Source: Stagonosporopsis chrysanthemi | Taxonomy: Eukaryota; Ascomycota; Dothideomycetes; Pleosporales; Didymellaceae | Direction of reading: 5' to 3' | Length of the DNA: 50,381 nt | Assembly: GCA_022560025.1 (NCBI GenBank) | Contig: JAFISE010000203.1 | Span: 1 to 50,381 of the forward strand | In this document: one piece after another, positions 35,343-45,654 of the stretch | Layout of the letters: the number at the start of each line of letters is the position of its first letter | Position numbering within the stretch: the first letter of the stretch is position 1 | Translations under genes and position numbers: made by a program | Notes under the pieces: generated by a model | Told to the model about the DNA's origin: nothing | The model's input: only the letters and a program-made list of their open reading frames with translations | Database searches by the model: none

Positions 35343-36410
35343 AGAGCAAAGATCTTCTATTATTGTGCCGGTGCACAAGGCTGCCACGCAGTGGCAGCCG
35401 AGATGCTCAGTATATGAGTCATGGGATCAGCTATGGCAGAGTATTTGAGCCGGCTCAGTGCCCATGAGCAGGACCATCATCTATCACACAGCAGTAGCTC
35501 ACATAGAGAATGACAAGTAACTACTACTACTTTGTACCTATTCTGTGTTTATCTTCTCCTCCCCAAAGATACCTTCTCTATTACGCAGTCCCTCCATAAG
35601 CGCCGCCCTACAATAGCAGTGCTGCTAATGTTAACGAGTAACCTACCTGCTCGTGCCTCTATGTCGGCTCAGTATTAGACAGCTGCAGGCTTTTACATGG
35701 CGAGAACAGGCTGTTTACGTCTCTCAAGATGTTCTTGTACTTCGAAAGGTCATCGATCATGACGGAATCGGGTCACTACAACTTCTGGTCAAAATAGGCC
35801 TTCCGGATTTTCGTACAATATCGGCCGTACAATGCGGGATTTGGTAGCGTAGTAACGAGATGGGAGCCACGATACAAGGAGCGCGTTGAGCGGCTCGTCT
35901 ACTTGTATTATATCATCATAGCCGTCAACCCGCAGCCTGAGCGGCAGCCCAACACGCTAACTTTGTAAATGATGACAAATTTCGTCTCGTAGAGTGTCCA
36001 AATGATACGTGGTTTGTTTGGATTGTGACTGGCGGTTTCCCGAAGTATCATTCCCTTCTGGTCCTGGTACACAACATTGTAGCATGTCTGTGTCCTTAAT
36101 CCCCCGGATTCTTCCAAGTGTATGTTCCCAAACACCTCTACCACGTGGTAGAGCTCTACTCTTTTCGAGCCAAGGCATGATACTAGCATTCCGATGCATT
36201 AGATTAAAAGTTCGGCAGTACTATGTTACTATGGAAGCTTTGGAGGAAATAGAAGCAAGATATCAATTGCACATCATGCTACATGGTCCAAATTGATATA
36301 TAATTGAGTGTAGAACTCCACTACTACATTAGCAGTCAACCAAAAGAAAAGGAAAAGGTACCTTGCAAAAGGCAAACCTATCATGATCACTTAGATCCTG
36401 AAACACGTCA
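35343..36410. other. intergenic, downstream of the tyrosinase
   Basis: The sequence has normal composition and no confident gene. One minus-strand frame (35908-36189) is described separately. Confidence 0.4.
35908..36189 (-). other. possible remnant coding frame, unknown
   Basis: This 93-codon frame has a balanced, protein-like composition, including RVELYHVVEVFGNIHLEE and CYNVVYQDQKGMILRE. I recognise no family, and there is no clear start or splice context. It could be a decayed exon. It lies about 200 bp beyond the tyrosinase stop codon on the same strand. Confidence 0.22.
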
Positions 36411-37708
36411 CTAGTAGTTATATTTGTAGCACAACGCCGGACCCTTTGTGTCCAGGATCTGTCCAACTGTGATGTCAGGGCGGAATCCATACACGTTGAT
36501 GTTGGTGTTGAGCGTCAGAGCATGGCCAGAAGCGTCGGTACCGTCGACGCTCGAGATACGCGCGTTGCCCCCGTTATTCTGCCAGATGCGGAAGTTACGG
36601 TCGATAAAGCCATGGTGCTGTATGTGTTCAGTGGCAGGTTGTAGACGCAAAGCAGATGACTCACGAGGAAGAAGACAGGATCAGATGGAGAGGCGTAAAC
36701 GTCAGACATCACAGCGCCGATTCCGTTGTGGCCCCACGCGTGGGCACCGCCTTCAGCGCTTTTAGGGTGTCAGCTACGTTGCAAATTCAAAGCGATGTTA
36801 GAGACTCACCATGCAGCCATGTCAGCATAATCGGAACGAGAGTTGCATGCATCCACGATCGCGTTGCCAGTATTGATCGTCTTGGAATTATCATTATTGC
36901 GAGCCAAACAATGAGGTTGATTACTGCTTCCCGGTCCATAGACGAGAGCTAGGTTGGCAAATTGCTGACAAGAAGTTAGCATCCCCTGACCTCATCTCAG
37001 GCGGGCGGTACTCACTCCATCCGTAACGCAGTTGCCAGCAACGTTGATGCTTCCAAACCACTGCGAACTGAAGATGGATGACGCTGCATAGTTGCCTGCA
37101 TAGCGTGTTTCGTCAAACCACAGCAGGGGTCCAGTCAACCCGCATTCGTCCCGGAGAAGGGATTCGAAAGTCCATGTGTAGTACCGGTGCCAGAGCAAGA
37201 ATTTCGCATTTCCATGCACGTTTGGGGTCAGGGTCTGATGAAGGCCGACCAAGTCATCGTAGCGGTTTCTAGAAGCAGAAAATTGGCCGGAAGGAGGCTT
37301 GCTCATCAAGCACTTGATGGCGTTGATGTAGCCCTGGCGGTCGTTGTTGGATGCAGAGTCCCACTCTACGCGAACACGAACACTAGAGCAGGTGCCTTGT
37401 CTTTTCTCCAAACCGTTGATTGCAGCTTCTATACTCTCGATTGTGTTTGGTAGCGTCGCATTTCCAGGGATTACAAGCGTGGGCAGTTTGTTCTTGGCAT
37501 CTTGTAGGTCTTCGGGCTTGATGGTGGTGACCGAAGCGTTCGCGCCCGACAGTGCTTCGTCAAGCGTAAGTGGACGCGCATACTTGGGTGTGTTGAAGTG
37601 CGAGAGAGGGAGTGCGGTGTGTGATGGGTCAACGGCTCGTGCGAACCAAGGGAGAGATAAGGCGTTGCAGGACGCTGCAAGTGCAGCTGAGGCAAATAGA
37701 AGACGCAT
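36411..37708 (-). CDS. secreted tyrosinase (type 3 copper oxidase)
   Basis: The four exons are 37708-37016, 36964-36810, 36758-36665 and 36617-36411, giving 382 residues; the introns of 51, 51 and 47 bp have GTGAGT donors, and the first has a GCTAAC branch site. The start at 37708 is chosen because a signal peptide (MRLLFASAALAASCNALS) follows; an upstream in-frame ATG (37768) would add 20 residues. The enzyme should oxidise phenols to quinones outside the cell or in the secretory pathway. Copper site A uses His157, His165 and His174 (LHQ, VHGN, WHRYY). Copper site B uses His289 and His293 (GGAHAWGHNG) and His316 (FFLHHGFIDR). A propeptide probably ends at a Kex2 site, LEKR|Q, residues 100-103. 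All six ligands are present. The nearest coding neighbour is the acyltransferase upstream, on the same strand. Confidence 0.9.
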
Positions 37709-38459
37709 GGCCAACAGCAACAATGAATTGAGCCGAACGTGTCCAAACAAGACTGGAGGGGCGTACAAGAGTCAAAAGATATGAGCCGATGAGAAAAGCA
37801 TGTGGATTGATAAAATGCTTAATATGTACAAGCATATGAACTAGGAGAGCCGCTGACGTTAACGACCTGTCGGAACGCGAGCGCAGACGCTTAGCAGGAA
37901 GCTTGAATGGTTAAGCTTCTGTCGTACTCGACTAGCGTATTGATTATGGGGTCTAAATCAGGATACGAGTTGACGCGGGCCCTCGGCACATGGAAACGAT
38001 GGTTGTGGCTTGCGCGGGCTTTGTCTGTCTACCGCTATTCCCGAGGAACTCGCAGTTTCGGGAGATCAAAGGAGACGGGCTGCACTCAGGCCCCCAGGGG
38101 TGGACTCATGGATTCATGAGACGGATCTTTCAGAGCATCTTCATACCAGAACTGGTTAGATTGCTTCATTCGCCTACCATAACAATTGTAGCTAATAGCT
38201 ACTACAAGATTTAGCTCATTGTCGTCTTCTTCTGAGATAAATTGGCTATCGTTCGATGCTCTTGGCTATCCTTCTGAATTTCAAGATTTGTATGCTGTTG
38301 CAGAATTAATTCTGGTCTTAGTCTCTGGCTGTCTGGCATTTATCTATTCACGACGAGCACGATCTTGGTTTATCAACCTGTGCTGTAGGTATTAGGCATG
38401 TCTCTGCTTGAGATGGCATTCGTCATGAGGCTTCAATCTTCCGTTTTTCGCTACATTTC
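37709..38459. other. intergenic between acyltransferase and tyrosinase
   Basis: This holds the tyrosinase promoter and the acyltransferase 3' end. The short plus-strand frames at 37907-38214 overlap each other and have no domain. No gene is supported. Confidence 0.45.
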
Positions 38460-40085
38460 TCAGTCGACCTGCGGCAGCAGTAACGGGTCGCGCAGCAAAC
38501 GCTCCATATCCTCGCTGCGCAACGGCAAAGTAACATCTACCCCGTTGTCCGTCCAGCTCCGCGCCACTGTGCTCGAAGGCTGCGTTGGTGGACCATCAAC
38601 AATGAGTATGCAGCCCTCCAAACACGGCACAGCGCCGTCAGCGTAGCGAATCCGGGAGCCAAAGCCAAAATCGACGTCGTAAATTCCCGCGCGAGCCCAT
38701 GTAGTCACCAGTGTGTGTCGTTGGCCGAGGAATGCCTGCCAGACGCGCTGTGGGGACTTCTCGTACGCGATGCTGTGCAGATGAGCCGCTAGTCGTTGTG
38801 GATCATTGACCGTTGACAGTGTTTGGCGAATACGTTGGGCGATGTCCCCTAAAGCAATTTTTTGTGCAGCTTCCGAGGCAGTCATTTCAATGTTAAGCAT
38901 CATGACGGGGGATCCTGTGAAGGAATCGTCTAGCTGTAAGGCTGGTCGAAGTCCTAGCGTAAGGTCGCAGTGAACAGGTCCCTGGTCGTTTGACAGACCG
39001 CGAGCGCGAACTACACACGACCAGATGTGCGCCAACAGTGCATCGTGTTTGCTGAGCTTGGGATTCGATGGCGGAGACCGGCTACTTAGTATAGCCAATT
39101 GCCATAGATGATCGATCTGCGCCCGCGTTAAATGGATCGTGTATTGATCCAATGGCGCTTCCTTGTCCCATTCAGCCCAGGGTAGTGGCGCACCAGCGAG
39201 TGGTAGATCTCTAGGGAAAGGTGACGGTGGCGCAGCAGGTGGGGCCCACCAGTCGTATCTATGCAAGGGCAGACTAAGCGCGTCCTCCAATATGGTAGGG
39301 TTGGCAAACGAGGCATTGATGTCACCTGCGGCACTCATATCCAGCCGCAGAGGCTCGAAGACTGGGTTGAGCACTGGTAAAGTATCTTCCTTAAGGATGG
39401 CACGACTAATACTGGCCCAGTCTCGCACAAAACGCACAAGTGTGGTGATGTCTGCAAGTGGATGCGCTACCTTGGCTGCCAACGCAAGGCCACCGCAGGC
39501 CATTTTGGTGAATTGCACGGCCATGATAGGCTTGTACAAACCATCCGTGTCCTTTTCGTTGGGTTCGAGTGCGAGCACTATGTTTGTTGGGGGTGCAAAG
39601 TGGATGAGGGTCTCCTTATCTTCTCGTCGGTTCCAAATTGGTCGTCTTTTCGCAGAGTTACCATTGTAGAGGCTATCTACAGTGGCAGAGCTCGCCGCTT
39701 CGATAAACTCGACTCCTGGGTCTGTATCGGTCCCATAGTGGGCATACACGCGACCGTAGCGTTTGGCGTGTGCTGGAAAGGAGTTCGTTTCCTGTGGCAG
39801 ACTGTCGCCATCGATAGTGAGGATGGCTTTCAGATGGCCGCACCATTGCGGATATGCGTCCAAGGTAGTGCTGAGTGCTGTGCGCAGATGATTGGCAAGT
39901 TCTATCGACTCGAGTGAGACGGTTGGACGATCCAGCAGCCAGATGGCGCTAGTCAGCCCGAATTTGGCGGTAGTTGCGTCCAATAACGACAGCGGCACAA
40001 CACACTCACGTTTCGCAAGATGCTGCGGCAGTATGCGGCTTCGTCGAGCGATTTGAAGTCCCATTGAAGCCGTTGCAGAGGTCAC
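38460..40085 (-). CDS. BAHD-like acyltransferase (transferase family)
   Basis: This single-exon gene encodes 541 residues, a usual length for the PF02458 transferase family, which includes plant BAHD enzymes and fungal trichothecene 3-O-acetyltransferase-like proteins. These move an acyl group from coenzyme A to a hydroxyl or amine of a small molecule in the cytosol. The catalytic HxxxD motif is HPLAD at 208-212. The structural DFGWG motif appears as DFGFG at 472-476 (VDFGFGSRIRYADG), and SKHDALLAHIWSCV near 346 is the conserved central helix. A second Met at residue 8 is an alternative start. No disruptions are seen. The substrate is unknown. Its position beside a tyrosinase and near a P450 suggests tailoring of a secondary metabolite, which is inference. 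Confidence 0.9.
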   Translation of the reverse strand: MTSATASMGLQIARRSRILPQHLAKRECVVPLSLLDATTAKFGLTSAIWLLDRPTVSLESIELANHLRTALSTTLDAYPQWCGHLKAILTIDGDSLPQETNSFPAHAKRYGRVYAHYGTDTDPGVEFIEAASSATVDSLYNGNSAKRRPIWNRREDKETLIHFAPPTNIVLALEPNEKDTDGLYKPIMAVQFTKMACGGLALAAKVAHPLADITTLVRFVRDWASISRAILKEDTLPVLNPVFEPLRLDMSAAGDINASFANPTILEDALSLPLHRYDWWAPPAAPPSPFPRDLPLAGAPLPWAEWDKEAPLDQYTIHLTRAQIDHLWQLAILSSRSPPSNPKLSKHDALLAHIWSCVVRARGLSNDQGPVHCDLTLGLRPALQLDDSFTGSPVMMLNIEMTASEAAQKIALGDIAQRIRQTLSTVNDPQRLAAHLHSIAYEKSPQRVWQAFLGQRHTLVTTWARAGIYDVDFGFGSRIRYADGAVPCLEGCILIVDGPPTQPSSTVARSWTDNGVDVTLPLRSEDMERLLRDPLLLPQVD

Positions 40086-40433
40086 GATATTGCGGCTTTC
40101 GACAACGGCTGCCAGTCAAATATACTTGTATCTGGCTGTCCTGGGGGGTGTAAGGAGTTCATGGTCTAACTTTGATAGGCAGGCAAATACACATTAAGGC
40201 CTGCAAAAGAATCCTTCGAGTACACACTAGCAAATGAGTCGAAAATGCTCATGAAGCAGCTGAGTGGCCCGCGTGCCTGCGACATCGCTAATGTCACTGC
40301 ACGTGCGAAGCGTGTCGAGCGCGTCGCGGTTTCCCAGGTTTACCGTGTCCGTGCGCGCAATGCGCACGTTCACGCAATGCGCACCCCACCATATTCCAGT
40401 CTGTTTTTGAAATCTCTATAACTTAGCGTCACT
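40086..40433. promoter_or_regulatory. acyltransferase upstream region with a GC-rich direct repeat
   Basis: This 348-bp gap lies upstream of the acyltransferase. It contains CGCAATGCGCAC twice (40356-40367 and 40373-40384), the first within an imperfect palindrome. The repeat could be a regulatory site or the terminal region of the pogo-type transposon that begins at 40434. The RIP signature starts just after. Confidence 0.4.
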
Positions 40434-40935
40434 ATGCCTATTTTAGAAGCCCTTGCAGAAGTAGATAGATTAAGACTAGGAGTGAAACTTTTATACTAAG
40501 CACTTGCTAAAAAACATAGTTGTTGTAGGTCAACGACTCAACGTTGACGCGTTGGCACTAAGGTCAGATTGCGTCGCGTGCTGACTAAGCACTCGAACAA
40601 CAACTACTCCACCTGCGCGATAAGGCAGAGGTTATAGAGTATATTAGAGGCCTTACAGAGAGACACTTAAAGCCTATATAGCAGATAGTAGTTAATTTTA
40701 TAACGCCTCTATGTTGCTAGGAGCTCTCTAAGGCATAGGTTACTTACTTCTTTAACTATTACAGAGATATACTTATTAACGCGTAGACTATGCCTATAAA
40801 GGCTAGCTAGTACTATGCTAATTCTATTAATAGATACTGCCTATACTTTAAACTATTATATAGTAAAATAGCTAGGTATAATATATAATAAGTTAAGTAT
40901 ATAGCTAGTATCGTAGTACTTATATACTTTAGAAT
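40434..40935 (+). pseudogene. pogo/Fot1-type transposase relic, N-terminal part
   Basis: A start codon at about 40437 begins MPILEALAEVDRLRLG, followed by ALAKKH, the N-terminal DNA-binding region of fungal pogo/Fot1 transposases. A shifted frame continues with LRDKAEVIEYIRGLTERHLKPI, IVVNFITPLCC, then INRYCLYFKLLYSKIARYNI, which matches the CENP-B-like helix-turn-helix region and the lead-in to the DDE domain. Several TAG codons stand where CAG or TGG would fit, as RIP would produce. The relic is cut off at 40936 by a MITE and the DDE domain is not seen beyond it. Confidence 0.65.
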
Positions 40936-41367
40936 AGGCTAGCAAACTAGGTACCTCTGTGTACTTAGAATCTCTAACTATAAGTAGGTATAACTCTATA
41001 GTTGTTTAAGATACAGCTTAGTAATATACTACGCAATAGAATACACTAAGCTAAAGCTTTTAAACAAATTACTATTTACTTAATTTAGACTAATTTTAGC
41101 TTAGTTATATCGCTTAGAATAGCTAGATAGTTTATACTATCTCTACTTCTACTTAAATCTAGAGTCTATAAACTCTTTATAGGTTCTAAGTAATATATTT
41201 AAGCTAAAAGTAATCTAAATTAGATAAGCAGTAGCTTTTTTAAAAGCTTTAGCTTAGTGTATTCTACTATAGAATATATTACTAAGCTGTATCTTAAATA
41301 AATATAAAGTTATACCTATCTAAAGTTAGAGACTATAAGTATATAAAAGTACCTAGTTTACTAGCCT
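40936..41367. mobile_element. 432-bp foldback MITE
   Basis: The ends read AGGCTAGCAAAC and GTTTACTAGCCT, and the inverted repeats extend about 200 bp inwards, so almost the whole element folds on itself. It has the same length and sequence type as 44565-44996. The left flank is the pogo relic and the right flank is a gypsy relic, and the ten bases on each side do not match. One side was probably lost or recombined. Confidence 0.8.
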
Positions 41368-42840
41368 AAGTTGTATAGTCTTTTTAGTACTTCTTTTATA
41401 TAGAGGTTGTACTTTTTCTCTATATTAATAATAATAAGAATATTATCTAAGTATATAATATAGTATATATTAACTAAACTTAATAAAGCTTTATTAATAT
41501 ATACTTAAAATTAGGCTAGCAAATAGATTTAAAGTACCTAGTAGTAAGTAGAGGTTAGGTTAAAGTCGCACAGACCTTAGAGTAGGAGTTAAGTTAAGGT
41601 TGTATAGGCTAGAGGTAAAGGTTAGGTAGAGGTACCTCTAGCATAGGTAGGGGTAAAGGTTAGGTTGCACAGACCTAGGTTAAGGTTAAGTTAGAAGTAC
41701 CTACTAGAGTACATAATTTTAAGTTATAATAAATAGCTTATCTTGCTACAGAATAACTTTATTAGAGTAAGCCTACTATAGTATATAATAATAAGTAGTA
41801 ATAATTAGCTCTCTTGCTATAGGATAAAATCTTCTACAATATTAGTACAACTTCTACTCTACCTTAACTCTAAGTAGAGACAACCTAACCTCTACCTACT
41901 TAGTATTAACTTAGTGTAAGTAGGGGTTAGGTAGAGGTTAGGTACTGTTACGTGCTACTCTAACCTTTACCTAACCTTTACTTATTTGCTAGCTTACTTG
42001 AAATTTTATAGAAGTATTAGTAAAGCTAAAAGATATAACTTTATATTTAAAGTAGCTATATCTTGTTTAAAAAGCTATCTTCTATTTATTCTCTTTTATA
42101 ATTCTTATTCTATAGTAAGCATCTTTAATATCTAACTTTAAATATATTTTTGTTTATAAGAAAAGCTCTAAAGATTTAGATATTAAGAGCAAAGAGTAAT
42201 AGTTTCTTATAGTAATCTTATTAAGGCCTCTATAGTTATTTTAAAGGTATAAGCTACTATTTTTTTTTATAAAGAGTATAAAAGTACTTACTAGCGATCT
42301 TAAGTATTATATCTACTCTCTTGCTATAAAGTTAGTTAGGTGCTTTTATAACACTACTAACTTAGCTTCTAAGAAACTATAAAGTAGTTTAAAAAGCAAG
42401 CTCTTGCCTTCTACTATATAAATAGCTAGGTTATTTAAACCTTATTTAAGAAAAACCTTTAAGTTCTCTTCTAATATAATATTAATAAACTTAGTAAACT
42501 ATAGAAGAAAGTAGTCTATAATAATTAGGCTAGCAGATAGGTCTCTATATTAAGATCTTAGAGTCTACAATGTCTTTATAAGTGTATGCTAAAATTAAAC
42601 TATTAGTAGCTTAAATTATAGCTTTAACTTAGGTCTATCTTTTGTATATATAAAGACTTAAGCTAGCTCTTTTAGCTTGCTAGATATCTTAGATTAGAGC
42701 TAAATATTAAGACTTCTCTCTTAGCAGCCTAGGTTATTAAATAACTTTTTTCTATTAGACTATCTATTATTAAGCTTTTAAGACTCTACTCTAGTAATTA
42801 AATTAATTAATTAGTCTCTTTACTATAGATTACACAAAAT
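41368..42840 (-). mobile_element. RIP-degraded Ty3/gypsy relic
   Basis: On the minus strand the relic of a YLDDIL reverse-transcriptase site (YLDNILI) lies at about 41435-41460. Positions 42600-42790 match about 27240-27420 in reverse complement. The element is interrupted by the MITE at 41513-41995. No frame is open. Confidence 0.7.
41513..41995. mobile_element. 483-bp MITE with 10-bp target duplication
   Basis: The ends are AGGCTAGCAAAT and ATTTGCTAGCTT. The flanking duplication is ACTTAAAATT (41503-41512) and ACTTGAAATT (41996-42005), differing by one transition. A 9-11 bp duplication is typical of Mutator-like elements. The interior has many GGTTAGG-like repeats at both ends. It is the uninterrupted counterpart of the split element at 20255-26180 and is inserted in a gypsy reverse-transcriptase region. 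Confidence 0.85.
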
Positions 42841-43372
42841 ATTATTATATACAAAGAAAGTATTTAGTAGTTATATGTTTGTAGCTAAGCTATATACGTA
42901 AGTACTTAAGCAAGAAGCTTAAATCTTCTTAGTAGTAAGCTAAACAAACAAGCACTTAATAGATAAGCTATCTAATTAAGCTTAAGCTAACTAGCTAAGC
43001 TTATAACACTTCTCTAGGTGCTTATTATGTGTGTAAGTACCTAAATAATGTGTTAGATAAGCAAGTAAGCTAGGCAAGTAAGTAAGCTACTCTACTAAGC
43101 TTACGCACCTATTTAAGCGTAAATCCTAACTACCTTAAGAGAATATATATATATATTAACATAGTAGACTAAGTAGTATTTTAAATATCTTTTTTATATA
43201 TATAAGTTGTGCCTAGGCTCTCTATATCTCTTGTAGTATGCAAGAGCCTAGTAGCTAAGGCCTAATTGCTCTCTACGTTAATACTGTTTACTTTCTATCT
43301 GCTAGTTAGCTTCCTTCTAGGCAAGTATATCTTCTCCCTCCCTCTTTGTTAAGGTCCCCTGCCTCTGTATCT
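42841..43372. mobile_element. AT-rich repeat tract, unclassified
   Basis: This stretch is rich in short AAGCTTA/TAAGC repeats and becomes less mutated towards 43,300 (CCCTCCCTCTTTG). It may be an LTR or the end of the adjacent gypsy relic, but no boundaries or second copy could be fixed. No gene is seen. Confidence 0.4.
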
Positions 43373-43594
43373 AGGCTGGCGAACTAGGTACTCTTGTGTA
43401 CTTAGAGTCTCTAACTTTAGGTAGGTATAACTCTTTAAATATTTAAGATACAGCTTAGCAATATATTAAGCAATAGAATGCGCTACGCTAGAGCTTTCAA
43501 ACGAGCTACTGTTTGCCTGATCTAGATTAGTTTTAGCTTAGATATATTGCTTAGAACCTATAGAGAGTTTATAGACCCTAGGGTTAGGTAGGGG
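43373..43594. mobile_element. half of a 432-bp foldback MITE
   Basis: It begins AGGCTGGCGAAC and follows the left arm of the element at 44565, ending at the loop (TAGGGG), where a TGTTAC sequence starts. The right arm is missing. Confidence 0.75.
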
Positions 43595-45270
43595 TGTTAC
43601 AATCCTGCAAAGGATGCAGCACAGTTTAATAAGCAACTAACTAGAATTCTAACAAGAGTTAGAAATTAGAGCACAGAACAAAGTAATTATAGGTTATATA
43701 ACTTGCTTGTTAATAAGTATATACAGACTAATACTTGTTAACAAGTAGAATTATATTATGCTTATTAATAAGCAACTATAACTATATCTTATTAGACTAA
43801 CTCTAGTTACTTTTTAATAAGTATTTTATTATTATAGTATATAGTATAGTAAGAATATAAACTCTTATAGTTTGTGTTTAACTTAAGTAATAATCTAAGT
43901 TATTAGATCTTAACTTAATCTTTAAGCTAGATAGTCTACTCTATACTACTTATTATTACTCTTGCCTTTAAGGCAGACAAATTATATCTGTACTTCTTAC
44001 TACAAACTCTTTTAGCTTCTTGTTACTATATTTATCTCTAAAAACTAATTAAATAGTGCTTATAAGCTTTGCTTAAAGTATAACCTAAATATTTTAAACA
44101 CTCTTAAGATGTCTACTACCTTAGGAAACTAAGCTACTCTAAGCAGCTCTAACAAAGCTCTACCTGTGTATAAAGTAGCTTTTAGAAGTAACACAATTAC
44201 TATTATAAAGCCTAATCTCTACTATAGAGACTATAATAAACTAGATAAATAGCTACTCTAGTAAGACTTGTTCTTTACTTTTTAGAGACAAAGCGTATTA
44301 GAAGTCTAGTAAGTTACTCTTATAGCTAGTTATATGCGTAACTAAGCTCTAAAGTAGATTAAGCTATTCTTCTAACAGTATACTACAGGAGACACCTTAG
44401 ACAAAGTTAATAAGTAAATATACAATATAGATAACTTTAAAGAAAAAGTTAAGACTATCTTTAGAGTTATTAATAAGCTTAGTATTGCCTAGCACAAGAT
44501 TTAGTATATCTAACAGCGCAACTCTGCTATAGACTACGCTACTAACTTCTAATAACTTGCAGCTAGGCTAGCAAGCTAGGTACTCTTGTGTACTTAGAGT
44601 CTCTAACTTTAAATAGGTATAACTCTTTGAATATTTAAGATACGGCTTTGTAATGTCGTACACAATAGAATGCGCTAAGCTAGGGCTCTTAAAAGAGCTA
44701 CTACTTGCCTAATTTAGAATAGTTTTAGCTTAGATATATCGCTTAGAACCTATAGAGAGTTTGTAGACCCTAGGGTTAGATAGGGGTAGGGGTAGTACAA
44801 ACTATCTAGCTATTCTAGGCGATATATCTAAGCTAAAACTATTCTAAATTAGGCAAATAGTAGCTCTTTTAAGAGCTCTAGTTTAGCGCATTCTATCGTG
44901 TAATACATTAATAAGCCGTATCTTAAATATTCAAAGAGTTATACCTATCTAAAGTTAGAGACTCTAAGTACACAGGGGTACCTAGCTCGCTAGCCTACTT
45001 GCAGCTAATACTAAATAAGACAATACTACTCTACTTACTATATTTTAACAAAGCCTTAAGCTAAGAGTTAAAGAAGAACTAATACGTAGTAGTATATAGC
45101 TTATTACTCTTAATACACTTATTTAAAAAACTATTAATATTAGTAACTAACTTTATAAGCTTAACTAGGAACTTAGTTATAAAATTTATAACAGCTAATA
45201 AAATACGGTTACTATATAACAATGCTAGCACTAAAAGAGAAATAATAACTTTTAATATAGACAATATAAA
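43595..45270 (+). mobile_element. RIP-degraded Ty3/gypsy 5' portion with gag
   Basis: A TGTTACAATCC start at 43595 looks like an LTR beginning. From about 44100 a gag-like frame can be read through stops: DNFKEKVKTIF, then NSAIDYATNF before the MITE, and LLTMF plus RVKEEL after it. A MITE with a 10-bp duplication interrupts gag at 44565-44996. The minus-strand open stretch at 45079-45264 is a shadow of this gag and not a gene. Confidence 0.65.
44565..44996. mobile_element. 432-bp foldback MITE with perfect 10-bp target duplication
   Basis: The ends are AGGCTAGC and GCTAGCCT, with long inverted arms (about 200 bp each) around a short loop containing TAGGGGTAGGGG. The direct duplication ACTTGCAGCT is at 44555-44564 and 44997-45006. 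The insertion is in a gypsy gag. It is mildly RIP-mutated. The duplication length suggests mobilisation by a Mutator-like transposase. Confidence 0.88.
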
Positions 45271-45654
45271 AAATAGTACTTATCTAACACTTTATAATAT
45301 ATTTATATAGAAACTAGCAACTATTATAGTCTTAAAGTAATAGATATTAGAATTTGTAGTCTAAGAGCACAGAGAAGAGTAAGGTATTAAGGCAACAAGT
45401 AGTATAATATCTAGAGATTAGGTATAGGTTTAATTAGTAGACAGTAGACTGTTTGCTACTAAGCAGGAACAGTACAGCAGACTTCTAGCTTTTATAGTAG
45501 GCTTTGCTGTTTAGCCTTACAGCCTCTATAAACTTAGGGAGCTAACAATATCTTCTTCTTAAGACTAAACAACCTAGGCAGGTATCTTCTAGAGCTCTTA
45601 GAGTAGCTGTAAGCTATTATAGCTTATATTAGCACTAAGTAGTTTAAAGAGGTT
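45271..45654 (-). mobile_element. RIP-degraded repeat, inverted copy of 19.2-19.4 kb
   Basis: Positions about 45365-45550 are the reverse complement of about 19235-19440. The element type is not clear and no gene is seen. The tract ends at the LTR that begins at 45655. Confidence 0.6.

Noticed and set aside
41513..41995. GGTTAGG-like repeats resembling telomeric TTAGGG
   Set aside because: They are irregular, lie inside a MITE with a 10-bp target duplication, and face both directions.
45079..45264. 61-codon minus-strand frame
   Set aside because: Antisense shadow of the gypsy gag relic; composition is AT-driven (Leu, Ile, Asn).
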